DNA of 59,700 bases from Bacteroides sp. Lineage in GTDB: Bacteria; Bacillota; Clostridia; Oscillospirales; Acutalibacteraceae. Positions 17,219 to 24,698 of the stretch are shown here, piece after piece (the first letter of the stretch is position 1; each line of letters starts with the position of its first letter). Location of the stretch: assembly GCA_023665085.1 (NCBI GenBank), contig JAMPEQ010000014.1, positions 1 to 59,700 of the forward strand, read 5' to 3'. The notes under the pieces were generated by a model that worked only from the letters and a program-made list of their open reading frames with translations, ran no database searches and was not told where the DNA came from. The translations under genes and the position numbers were made by a program.

Positions 17219-18390
17219 TACTTAATAATTACCTTCTTTGCACCTTTGATAGCCTCTTCCATAAGCTCGTCAAGGTTTGTAATATTTTTTTCTGCCTTGA
17301 GTACGTCGTCAATGTTAGGTCTTGTTTTCGGGTGTTTAGGTGTGAATACTGTACAGCAGTCCTCGTAGGGCTGAATAGATGTTTCAAATGTGTCTATTTT
17401 TCTTGAAATGGCAATTATTTCTTCTTTATCCATGCCTATACATGGTCTGAATACGGGCATATCAACCGCACAGTCTGTACAGCCAAGTGCATATATTGTC
17501 TGGCTTGCAACCTGACCAACGCTTTCGCCTGTAATGAGTGCACTACAGTTTTGCGATAATGCCATTTTTTCTGAAATCATCATCATAATTCTGCGCATGA
17601 TAATTGTGAAATATTCTTCGGGGCATAAATCTCTTATTGCTTCCTGTAATTTAGTAAATGGCACTACATAGGTGGTGATAACGCCTGAATATTTTGCGAC
17701 TTTTTTAAGTAATTCCATAACCTTCATCTCTGCCAGTTCAGATGTGTATGGAGGTGAGGCAAAATGAATTGCACAAAGCTCAATACCGCGTTTTGCCATC
17801 ATATAAGCAGCAACAGGAGAATCAATTCCTCCGCTGATAAGAATTCCTGCTCTGCCGCTTGTACCGGTAGGCATACCTCCTGCACCTTTGATATTGTTTC
17901 CGCGGACAAAGGCATACTTGTCTCTTACCTCAACGGTAACGGTAACCTCGGGATTATGTACATCAACCTTGAGATTATTGAATTTTGACAGCAGGTATCC
18001 GCCAACCTCACGGCATATTTCCGGTGATTTCAGGGCAAACTTTTTATCAGAACGCTTTGCCTCAACCTTAAAGGTTTTAGCCTCCTCCAGCTGTTCTTCA
18101 AGATATTTCGAGGCAGTTGCGTTTATGCTTTCCATATCCTTTTCGCAAACGCACGCACGTGAAAGAGCAGCTATTCCGAATACCTTTGATAATGCATCAA
18201 CAGCATCGTCAAGATCAATGTCATCGTCAATAGGATCTACCATGATTGTTGACTGGCTTTTTGTAAATTCAAAACTGCCGAATTCATTAATTCTGTGTTT
18301 CATATTTTTAATAAGCTTATCCTCAAAGCTGTTTCGGTTTAAACCTTTAAGAGCAAGCTCACCATTTTTTACAAGTATGATTTCTTTCAT
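17218..18390 (-). CDS. thiI: tRNA 4-thiouridine synthetase / thiamine sulfur transferase
   Basis: 390 residues, the short form without C-terminal rhodanese. An N-terminal ferredoxin-like region and THUMP domain (about 60-165) bind tRNA; the PP-loop SGGIDSPVAAYMMAKRG adenylates U8 of tRNA. Persulfide sulfur comes from a cysteine desulfurase, which is encoded immediately upstream, as in the Bacillus nifZ-thiI pair. The CCTVFTPKHPKT motif near the C-terminus is a family hallmark. ATG with GAGGT upstream; 49 nt after the desulfurase stop. Confidence 0.96.
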   Translation of the reverse strand: MKEIILVKNGELALKGLNRNSFEDKLIKNMKHRINEFGSFEFTKSQSTIMVDPIDDDIDLDDAVDALSKVFGIAALSRACVCEKDMESINATASKYLEEQLEEAKTFKVEAKRSDKKFALKSPEICREVGGYLLSKFNNLKVDVHNPEVTVTVEVRDKYAFVRGNNIKGAGGMPTGTSGRAGILISGGIDSPVAAYMMAKRGIELCAIHFASPPYTSELAEMKVMELLKKVAKYSGVITTYVVPFTKLQEAIRDLCPEEYFTIIMRRIMMMISEKMALSQNCSALITGESVGQVASQTIYALGCTDCAVDMPVFRPCIGMDKEEIIAISRKIDTFETSIQPYEDCCTVFTPKHPKTRPNIDDVLKAEKNITNLDELMEEAIKGAKKVIIK

Positions 18391-18439
18391 AATTTACCTC
18401 TTCAAAGCAGGGCTATCCCTGTTGTCAATATATTAATTA

Positions 18440-19585
18440 TTATAGTGGATGCTTTTCTATCAGCTCTTTAAGCGCAGAGACCAGCATATCTGCATCTTTT
18501 TTTGTATTGTATCTTGAAAAGCTGATTCTGATGCTTTTATCAAGTACCTCGCTGCTGACACCCATGGCAGAAAGCACATGGCTCTTTTTGCCCTTTGAAC
18601 AGGCAGAGCCGTTGCTTACATAAACATCATAATTTGCAGAAAGCTCCTGCAGAATTGTCTGGCTTCTCATGAATGTAGGAATATATAAATTTATTATATA
18701 GGGTGATGCATTGTCACCGCTGTTGAATTTTATCCCGTCGATTGATTTCAGCTTTTCCTTTGTATAAGTATTAAGCTCTTTTATTTTTTCTTTTTGCTCT
18801 TTGAGAGACGGAAGTGCATTAACAGCCGCACCAAAGCCTGCAATAAGCGGTGCACACTCTGTTCCTGGACGAAGTTTTCTTTCTTGTTCTCCTCCAAAAA
18901 CCATTGCAAAATTCTGATTGGTAAGGTTAGCTTCTTTGTTTATATAAAGAGCACCTATGCCCTTAGGACCATGTATTTTATGTGCAGTAACAGTTATTAA
19001 ATCTGCGCCGATTTTTTTTGCGTTTATGTTGACTTTGCCGTATGCCTGAACGCAGTCAATATGAATAAGAGCAGGAGAATTTGCTTTTTTAACTGCCTTT
19101 TTTAATTCTTTTACAGGCATTACAGAGCCAACCTCATTGTTGATATACATCATTGAAACAAGAATAGTATCCTTGTTTACAGCATCAAAAATCTGCTCCT
19201 TGCTGATATTGCCGAATTTGTCAGGTTTAAGATAAATTACCTCAAATCCCTGCTTTTCCAATTCCTCAGCACTTTGCAAAACACTTTCGTGTTCAATTGC
19301 TGTGGTAACAATTCTGTTTCCCGCTCTTTTTTTTGCTTTGATACTGCCGAACAGTGCAAGATTGTTTGCCTCTGTTCCGCCTGAGGTGAAAATAATCTCT
19401 TCTTTTGATACACCAAGTGATTCAGCTATTGCAGTTCGTGCAGTTATAATCTCTTTGGCAGCCTGTATGCCGAGTGCATGAAGGCTTGAGGGATTACCCC
19501 AGCTTTCTGTAAGCATTTTGTTTATTGCACTGACAGCTTCCTCACAAGGCTTTGTTGTTGCAGAATTGTCAAGATATGCTATCAT
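18440..19585 (-). CDS. Cysteine desulfurase (NifS/IscS family)
   Basis: 381-residue PLP enzyme that removes sulfur from cysteine as an enzyme-bound persulfide. Visible landmarks: YLDNSATTKP at the N-terminus, SGGTEANNLAL, the PLP-Lys motif TAHKIHGPKG, and the catalytic Cys in SNGSACSKGK near the C-terminus. Gene order and spacing with thiI point to the ThiI-dedicated desulfurase (NifZ-like) rather than the Fe-S enzyme. Its ATG overlaps the upstream HAD-Nudix stop by four bases (ATGA). Confidence 0.95.
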   Translation of the reverse strand: MIAYLDNSATTKPCEEAVSAINKMLTESWGNPSSLHALGIQAAKEIITARTAIAESLGVSKEEIIFTSGGTEANNLALFGSIKAKKRAGNRIVTTAIEHESVLQSAEELEKQGFEVIYLKPDKFGNISKEQIFDAVNKDTILVSMMYINNEVGSVMPVKELKKAVKKANSPALIHIDCVQAYGKVNINAKKIGADLITVTAHKIHGPKGIGALYINKEANLTNQNFAMVFGGEQERKLRPGTECAPLIAGFGAAVNALPSLKEQKEKIKELNTYTKEKLKSIDGIKFNSGDNASPYIINLYIPTFMRSQTILQELSANYDVYVSNGSACSKGKKSHVLSAMGVSSEVLDKSIRISFSRYNTKKDADMLVSALKELIEKHPL

Positions 19586-20757
19586 AAATTTTTTATTTCC
19601 TTTATTTTAAGTATGCCTATAATAGTTTTTGCGTCTTTGATTTCGCCGCTCATAATTCGTGACATGCATTCACTGAACGGCATTTTTATTACATCAAGAT
19701 ATTCATCATCATCTAAATGCTGTTCTCCGAAGGTTAAGCCTGTTGCGCAGTACAGCCTTATTATTTCGCTTGTATATCCGGGAGTAGGATATATTTCACC
19801 CATTGGTTCAAAGCATTCTGCTTCAGCACCGCATTCCTCACTGAATTCTCTTATACCTGCTTCAAGCGGATCCTCGCCCTTTTCAAGCTTGCCTGCGGGG
19901 ATCTCATATATTGTTTCTTTATAAGGATATCTGAACTGTTTTACAAGCAAAATTTCGTTGTTTTCTGTCAGACCGACTATTGCTACACCGCCCGGGTGTT
20001 CTACAACCTCTCGTCTTGCCTCTGTTCCGTCAGAAAGAGTTATTTTATCATGATGCACAGTTATTATTTTACCTGCAAATATGCCTTGCACCTCTTCAGT
20101 CTGTTCGTAAAAACCAAGGGCAATGGATTCAATATCCATCATTTTTTCAGCAATGAATTTTGCACCTGCCTCAATGAATTCAAATTTGCTGCCGTAACCC
20201 CAAAGAACTCCGATACAGTCAATCATATTTGCTTTAGCACCGTCAATGTCGTATTTTCTGTCGCCTGCCATTATGATTTCATTGCCCGGAATGTCAAGCT
20301 CTTTCTGGCATCTGGCAATGATGCTGGATTTCGGCTCACAGTCAGCAGTAAAGCTGACACCGCACACTACGTCGAAATATCCGCGTACTCCAAATCGATT
20401 CAGCAGTGTTTCAATATATTCCGTGGGCTTTGATGATGCAATTGCAATTTTAATGTTGTCTTTTTTCAGTGCAGCTAAAAGCTCTTTTACACCGTCATAA
20501 AGACAGCTTTCATATACTCCCTCGTTGGTGTAGCGTTCTCTGAATTTTTTAACAAGCTCATCAGCAGTTGAGGGATCTGCATGAAATTCCTCCTGAAATG
20601 TTATCATAAGAGGAGGACCGATAAAACAGGTGAGCTCATGATAATCAGGTGTGTCGTAGCCGAAAGCATCAAGTGCGTATTTTGCACTTTTTAAAATACC
20701 TTCGCCGGTATCGCAAATTGTTCCGTCAAAATCAAATATTACTGCACGGTATCTCAT
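19582..20757 (-). CDS. HAD phosphatase-Nudix hydrolase fusion
   Basis: 391-residue two-domain protein. Residues 1-210 form a HAD hydrolase of the phosphoglycolate-phosphatase type: DFDGT (9-13), SSKPT, GDRKYDIDGA. Residues about 225-391 form an ADP-ribose-pyrophosphatase-like Nudix domain whose box (GKLEKGEDPLEAGIREFSEE then CGA) keeps the canonical REFSEE glutamates, preceded by FRYPYKETIYEIPAG. One uninterrupted frame joins them. It overlaps both neighbours by four bases, so it is an obligate operon member. A plausible job is cleaning up damaged or toxic nucleotide/phosphoester by-products; that is inference. Confidence 0.9.
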   Translation of the reverse strand: MRYRAVIFDFDGTICDTGEGILKSAKYALDAFGYDTPDYHELTCFIGPPLMITFQEEFHADPSTADELVKKFRERYTNEGVYESCLYDGVKELLAALKKDNIKIAIASSKPTEYIETLLNRFGVRGYFDVVCGVSFTADCEPKSSIIARCQKELDIPGNEIIMAGDRKYDIDGAKANMIDCIGVLWGYGSKFEFIEAGAKFIAEKMMDIESIALGFYEQTEEVQGIFAGKIITVHHDKITLSDGTEARREVVEHPGGVAIVGLTENNEILLVKQFRYPYKETIYEIPAGKLEKGEDPLEAGIREFSEECGAEAECFEPMGEIYPTPGYTSEIIRLYCATGLTFGEQHLDDDEYLDVIKMPFSECMSRIMSGEIKDAKTIIGILKIKEIKNL

Positions 20758-21140
20758 TTGTTCACCCTCTTCATAAATTTATCCTTGATAACAACAAAGC
20801 GTTCTATAGTTCCCTTGCCGATTATATCTCCCTCGTCATCCTTTGCATATACATCAAAGTAAAGCGTTCTTCCGTCAACCTCATTTAATGCTGCATAAGC
20901 GGTTATTGTTTTTCCTATACCGCTTGCCTTGTCGTGAGAAATATTGATTGCAGTTCCTACTGTGGTTTCACCCTCGTCAAGAAGTTCAGCAGCTGCATAG
21001 CAGGTGGCTTCTTCCATCAGTGCTGTCATCATAGGTGTTGCAAATACCGGAAGTGAGCCCGATTTGACAGAGACGGCAGTGTTAGTATTGTTTACCATAG
21101 TCATTGCTTCTGCTGTAAGCACTTTAATAAATTCTTTCAT
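20754..21140 (-). CDS. Hotdog-fold thioesterase (FlK-like)
   Basis: 128 residues, single hotdog domain. The pattern of a long central helix beginning at PMMTALMEEATCYAAAELL followed by strands TVGTAINISHD and TITAYAALNEVDGRTLYFDVYAKD matches the fluoroacetyl-CoA thioesterase-like family common in Clostridia. Probably hydrolyses short acyl-CoA thioesters in the cytosol; the true substrate is unknown. First gene of the five-gene minus-strand operon, ATG preceded by GAGGTG and by a strong promoter. Confidence 0.88.
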   Translation of the reverse strand: MKEFIKVLTAEAMTMVNNTNTAVSVKSGSLPVFATPMMTALMEEATCYAAAELLDEGETTVGTAINISHDKASGIGKTITAYAALNEVDGRTLYFDVYAKDDEGDIIGKGTIERFVVIKDKFMKRVNK

Positions 21141-21160
21141 ATTCTACACCTCATTTTGCC

Positions 21161-21189
21161 ATTATAACATATATTTTTATTATATACAA
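21161..21189 (-). promoter_or_regulatory. Promoter of the thioesterase-to-sortase-like operon
   Basis: Minus strand TTGTAT (21189-21184), 17-nt spacer, TATAAT (21166-21161), about 20 nt before the thioesterase ATG. Drives the four-base-overlap operon. Confidence 0.7.
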
Positions 21190-21247
21190 TATTAAACAGA
21201 TATGGTAATATTATATATAATGAAAAAAGTGCGAAAAGAGTGATTGC

Positions 21248-22015
21248 TTGAAAAAAGATAAAAAACGTATTTATATGCTGGATGAAATAAGAGGATTCGC
21301 TATAATCTGTATGATTCTGCACCATGCCTTTCTTGATGTCGGTGATGTTCTTGGCTTTGGATGGGGATATAAGGTGTTTAATGCTCTTTGCCTTGTTCAG
21401 CCTATATTCTGGGCAATATTTATTATCATTTCGGGAATGTGCACAAGGCTTTCGCGTAATTCAATAAAAAGAGGATTGATAGTGACAGCCTGCGGTGCAG
21501 TTATAACTTTGGTTACTGCAGTTATTATGCCGATGCTTAATTTTGAAAAAACAGAAATTTATTTCGGAATTCTGCATTGCCTTGGTGTGTGCATGGTCAT
21601 AACGGGATTTCTTATGCCTGCTATAAATAAAATCAACTATAAGGCGGGGGCAGTGGTAAGTGCCGTTTTGTTTTTCCTGTTTTATGGAATAGATAATAAA
21701 AAAATGCTCTTTGGACTTATAAATCTGCCTGAAGCAATGTATCAGAATAATATTTTTGCACCCTTCGGCTTTCATAACAGCAGCTTTTTCAGCGCTGATT
21801 ACTTTCCTGTTATACCATGGATATTTCTTTTTCTTTTCGGTGCATTTATCGGAAAGCTTGCCCTTGATGAACAATTGCCTGTAATAATGTATAAAAAACA
21901 CAGTAAATGTTTGTGCCTTATAGGAAAAAACAGCCTCTGGATATATCTGGCTCACCAGCCTGTAATATACGGCATATTTATGATAATGCAAGTAATTATT
22001 TCAGCGTCTAAATAA
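21248..22015 (+). CDS. DUF1624 (HGSNAT-like) membrane acyltransferase
   Basis: 255-residue integral membrane protein with about seven hydrophobic segments. The N-terminal YMLDEIRGFAIICMILHHAF is the hallmark of the heparan-alpha-glucosaminide N-acetyltransferase-like (DUF1624) family, which moves acyl groups across membranes. A C-terminal KNSLWIYLAHQPVIYG motif is also typical. TTG start; no strong ribosome site is visible (weak GAG upstream). TAATAT/TATAAT-type sequence at 21216-21221 may be its -10. Substrate unknown, probably an envelope sugar. Confidence 0.85.
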   Translation: MKKDKKRIYMLDEIRGFAIICMILHHAFLDVGDVLGFGWGYKVFNALCLVQPIFWAIFIIISGMCTRLSRNSIKRGLIVTACGAVITLVTAVIMPMLNFEKTEIYFGILHCLGVCMVITGFLMPAINKINYKAGAVVSAVLFFLFYGIDNKKMLFGLINLPEAMYQNNIFAPFGFHNSSFFSADYFPVIPWIFLFLFGAFIGKLALDEQLPVIMYKKHSKCLCLIGKNSLWIYLAHQPVIYGIFMIMQVIISASK

Positions 22016-22058
22016 TAAATGTTTTATCATAGATAAGGTTTTGTTTTTAACAAAAAGC

Positions 22059-22096
22059 AAACGCACCTCATAAAATAAAGAGGTGCGTTTTATTTT
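22059..22096 (+). terminator. Intrinsic terminator of the DUF1624 gene
   Basis: 10-bp stem (22059-22068 / 22081-22090) with a 12-nt loop, ending in TTTTATTTTA. Confidence 0.85.
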
Positions 22097-22251
22097 ATAT
22101 TTTAATGCAGATTACAGTCGTTGGAGGTGGTGGGCTGTTAGGTCAGAATGCTATCTGATAAAGAAAGATTCAATTTGGCATTCTTATGATGATAATACCT
22201 GGCTGAGCAGGCTCTTTAAAATAGCTGTCTTTGTATCGGCTGAAAGAATAG

Positions 22252-22293
22252 CCAAACAGGAGTCAAACCTTATTTTGTTTGACTCCTGTTTGG
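22252..22293. repeat. 17-bp perfect inverted repeat
   Basis: 22252-22268 and 22277-22293 are perfect inverted copies separated by 8 nt. It lies 44 nt beyond the sigma-like gene on its downstream side, so it may act as that operon's terminator, but neither strand has the expected T-run. Confidence 0.6.
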
Positions 22294-22336
22294 ATGGATT
22301 CAAACCTGCCCCAAGTGCAGTATTAAAGCGAATATT

Positions 22337-22663
22337 TTAGTAAATTTTCAGCCACTGTTCATTTGATTTTTTTACAGCAAAGTAGCAATAGTTTAAATAC
22401 TTATTTATTATCTCCTTCGCTGTCTGAATGTGACGGCAGACTGTCGGCTGTGACAGTTTAAGCTGTTCGGCAATTTCTTTTTGGCTTTTGTGGTGTATAC
22501 AGTATAGCTTAAGGCAGATATTCTGCTTTGAAGTCAGTTCTTTTTCTATTATGATAGGAAAAACCGTTTTCATTGCGCTAAGCATGATTTTCTGTTCGTC
22601 AAAGCTGTCAAGAGCGTCAAAACCGCCGTCTGTTGAAATATAAGCATCAATTAAATCTACCAT
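22337..22663 (-). CDS. Small sigma-70 region 4-like DNA-binding protein
   Basis: 108 residues from ATG 22663, chosen because AGGAGGAT lies just upstream; longer in-frame versions lack a ribosome site. The C-terminal half reads ELTSKQNICLKLYCIHHKSQKEIAEQLKLSQPTVCRHIQTAKEIINKYL, a sigma-70 region 4/LuxR-type helix-turn-helix. No region 2 is present, so it is not a complete sigma factor and may be a transcription activator or a partner-dependent sigma. It overlaps the upstream gene by 17 nt and shares its promoter, which contains a LexA-type box. Confidence 0.75.
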   Translation of the reverse strand: MVDLIDAYISTDGGFDALDSFDEQKIMLSAMKTVFPIIIEKELTSKQNICLKLYCIHHKSQKEIAEQLKLSQPTVCRHIQTAKEIINKYLNYCYFAVKKSNEQWLKIY

Positions 22664-22874
22664 ATTTATCCTCCTGTTCGTCATAGTATGCAGAAAGTAA
22701 AGAAGATACATTTTTACATTCACATGCCATTGTGTAATAAATTTTAATTTTTCTTCGCAGCGTTACTAAATCCTCACCTGTATAAATGCGAAGCAGAGGC
22801 CTAAGGCCATCCATTTTTGCACAAAGGATTTTATATTGCTGTTCGTATTCGTCAGCAAGTTGTTCTATAGTCAT
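22647..22874 (-). CDS. Hypothetical small helical protein paired with the sigma-like gene
   Basis: 75 residues, no signal or membrane segment. Mostly helical and charged: EQLADEYEQQYKILCAKMDGL then GEDLVTLRRKIKIYYTMACEC. I recognise no named family, but a short helical protein directly before a truncated sigma-70-like gene is a recurring pair in Clostridia. ATG preceded by GAAGGA. The 3' end overlaps the sigma-like gene, implying coupled translation and perhaps a complex. Confidence 0.68.
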   Translation of the reverse strand: MTIEQLADEYEQQYKILCAKMDGLRPLLRIYTGEDLVTLRRKIKIYYTMACECKNVSSLLSAYYDEQEDKYGRFN

Positions 22875-23071
22875 AGCTATCCTTCTTTCATAATGTGATA
22901 AGGCAAAACGGATAAATTTTATCTCTTGCCGGAAAGCGTAGTCAAACGATAGCCGAACAAAATAAGGCTCAGTTTTTGTTTGTCTAGAGTGGATGAGCTG
23001 AGGAGATTATATGCTGTTTTGATTTGTTTTAACAATATTTCTGCTTCAGCTAAGAGCCGCTTTCAATTACT

Positions 23072-23100
23072 ATGTTATACGAACAAATGTTCTATGTCAA
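23072..23100 (-). promoter_or_regulatory. Promoter with LexA-type (SOS) box
   Basis: Minus strand TTGACA (23100-23095), 17-nt spacer, TAACAT (23077-23072). The spacer contains GAACAAATGTTC (plus 23081-23092), preceded by C, matching the Gram-positive LexA core GAAC-N4-GTTC. A second -10/-35-like set (TTGTTA, 18 nt, TATAAT) lies further downstream in the roughly 190-nt leader. Suggests DNA-damage control of the 75-residue/sigma-like operon. Confidence 0.6.
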
Positions 23101-23212
23101 ATTTTGGTAAATTACTGTCCTAAAAATATCACTAGTAAAACTTTATTTTTAAATAATGAAGTCAAATTTGAAATGATAATAGCAAAATTGAATAAAAATA
23201 TTAAACAATAAC

Positions 23213-23241
23213 TTGACAAATTATGCAATATACACTATAAT
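23213..23241 (+). promoter_or_regulatory. Perfect consensus promoter of a small RNA
   Basis: TTGACA (23213-23218), 17-nt spacer, TATAAT (23236-23241). Both hexamers and the spacing are ideal. The first possible terminator comes only about 70-100 nt later. Confidence 0.85.
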
Positions 23242-23247
23242 ATAAAT

Positions 23248-23346
23248 GAATTTGAGGTGGGCCGCACCACCTTAGACTCTGGTCCTCCATAGTTTGTAAT
23301 AACAGAGAGGGAAAGGTTGCAAATGCAGTTGCAGCCTTTTTCTTTT
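23248..23346 (+). ncRNA. Candidate ~100-nt small RNA or alr attenuator
   Basis: A compact transcript is implied by the ideal promoter just upstream and an intrinsic terminator (stem 23313-23322 / 23329-23338, then a T-rich tail). Between them are a 6-bp hairpin (AGGTGG / CCACCT) and a second hairpin closed by CTCTG / CAGAG whose large loop displays GGTCCTCCAT, an anti-Shine-Dalgarno-like stretch. It does not match SRP RNA, 6S RNA, T-box or any riboswitch I know. It could be a trans-acting sRNA or an attenuator for alr, which starts 85 nt beyond the terminator. Confidence 0.6.
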
Positions 23347-23430
23347 TATATAAATTTGTATTTTAGTGCTTTACTTTTTCTGCTGTCGGTATTAAAATAC
23401 TATATAATAATCTTGATTAGAGGCGAAGTA

Positions 23431-24585
23431 ATGTATCAGAGAACTTATGCAAAAATAGATCTGGATGCAATTGAACATAATATTGATAATGTTTTAAAAA
23501 TAATAGGCGGTAAAGCAAAACTGCTGGCAGTTATTAAGGCAGATGCCTATGGTCACGGTGCAGTTGAGGTTGGCAGACTTCTTGAGAACAAGTGTGATTT
23601 TTTTGGTGTTGCTTGTGTGGAAGAAGCTATTGAGTTAAAAAATAGCGGTATCACTACTCCTATTTTGATTTTGGGCTCAGTTTCACCTCATCAGTTCGAT
23701 GATGTAGTAAAAAATGATTTCAGAATCCCTGTGTTTTCGCTGGATGATGCTAAGGCTTTGTCAAAGGAGGCAGTATTTCGGAATAAAAATGTACCGTTTC
23801 ATTTCTGTATTGATACAGGCATGAGCCGAATCGGCTTTCAGGCAACAGAAGAAAGTGCTGATATTTGCAGTGAAATCTGCTCTTTGCCTAATATTTATGC
23901 TGAGGGTATTTTTTCTCATTTTGCAACAGCAGATGAAAGTGATTTGACAAAATCTGTCGAACAGCAAAAGTTATTTAAGAGTTTTTGCGGTATGCTTGAA
24001 AGCAGAGGAGTAAAAATTCCGATTAAGCATTTAAATAATTCAGCCGGTATAATGGTTTTTGATGAATGTTTTGATATGGTGCGTTCGGGAATAATTACAT
24101 ATGGACTTTACCCTTCCGATGAGGTCGATAAAAGCCTGATTGACATCAAACCTGCACTCGAGTGGGTTACTCATATAAGTCATATAAAAACTCTTCCGCC
24201 GGGAAGAGAGATTTCTTATGGCGGTACATATGTAACAGATGAGGAAACTGTTGTGGCTACAATTCCTGTAGGATATGCAGACGGCTATCCGCGCTGTCTT
24301 TCAAACAAGGGCAGGGTGCTTGTGGCAGGTCAGTATGCCGATATTATCGGCAGAGTTTGTATGGATCAGTTTATGGTGGATATTACAGGTATAGAGGGTG
24401 TTTCAATTGAGGATGAGGTTGTTCTGATTGGAAAGCAGGGAAATAATTTTATCTCTATAGAAGAGGTCGGCAATGCAGCACATTCATTTAATTACGAGCT
24501 TGCCTGCAGTATATCACGAAGAGTTCCGAGAGTTTATCTTAAGAACAAAGAAATTGTAAAAACTGTAAATTATCTTAACGAATAG
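23431..24585 (+). CDS. alr: Alanine racemase
   Basis: 384-residue PLP enzyme that makes D-alanine for peptidoglycan. N-terminal TIM barrel with the PLP-Lys motif AVIKADAYGHGA; C-terminal beta domain with the catalytic Tyr region GREISYGGTYV and CMDQFMVDI. I start at ATG 23431 (YQRTYAKIDLDAI follows), because an in-frame upstream extension would read through the terminator hairpin of the preceding RNA. Ribosome site GAGGCGAAG is moderate. Whether it has its own promoter or depends on read-through is not clear. Confidence 0.96.
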   Translation: MYQRTYAKIDLDAIEHNIDNVLKIIGGKAKLLAVIKADAYGHGAVEVGRLLENKCDFFGVACVEEAIELKNSGITTPILILGSVSPHQFDDVVKNDFRIPVFSLDDAKALSKEAVFRNKNVPFHFCIDTGMSRIGFQATEESADICSEICSLPNIYAEGIFSHFATADESDLTKSVEQQKLFKSFCGMLESRGVKIPIKHLNNSAGIMVFDECFDMVRSGIITYGLYPSDEVDKSLIDIKPALEWVTHISHIKTLPPGREISYGGTYVTDEETVVATIPVGYADGYPRCLSNKGRVLVAGQYADIIGRVCMDQFMVDITGIEGVSIEDEVVLIGKQGNNFISIEEVGNAAHSFNYELACSISRRVPRVYLKNKEIVKTVNYLNE

Positions 24586-24612
24586 TTTAAAATAAAGTTT
24601 GTAATGTTTGGC

Positions 24613-24655
24613 TATGCAACCTATAGTTGCATAAATTCCATGCAGAATGTATAGA
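24613..24655 (+). promoter_or_regulatory. Operator-like palindrome over the promoter of the XRE membrane regulator
   Basis: TATGCAAC (24613-24620) and GTTGCATA (24626-24633) form a perfect 8-bp inverted repeat with a 5-nt centre. The right arm overlaps the -35 TTGCAT (24627-24632), which is 17 nt from TATAGA (24650-24655). Likely autoregulation by the XRE protein encoded next. Confidence 0.6.
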
Positions 24656-24698
24656 TAAAATACGTAAAATCTGTTATGATTTTTATGAGGTGATAAAA

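Larger units (their letters stand above)
22016..22336. other. Intergenic stretch with no supported gene
   Basis: After the terminator there are about 240 bases with no convincing coding sequence. A short frame starts MQITVVGGGGLL at 22106 but stops after about 17 codons. An 85-codon plus-strand frame spans 22083-22340 with no ribosome site. The only strong structure is the 17-bp inverted repeat at 22252-22293. It may be a decayed gene. Confidence 0.4.

Noticed and set aside
22083-22340. 85-codon plus-strand frame with a basic, Trp-rich product
   Set aside because: No ribosome site, begins inside the terminator stem and ends across the inverted repeat; no recognisable domain.
22100-22340. Possible 6S RNA or tRNA-like remnant
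   Set aside because: T-loop-like GGTTTGAATCC on the minus strand lacks the rest of a tRNA; no 6S-type central bubble seen.
23248-23346. T-box or SRP RNA assignment for the small RNA
   Set aside because: GGTGG and CCGC look T-box-like, but the specifier stem and the T-box sequence are absent; the SRP tetraloop motif is absent.
23317-23430. Longer N-terminal extension of alanine racemase
   Set aside because: Would translate the terminator hairpin of the small RNA and adds a hydrophobic stretch foreign to the family.
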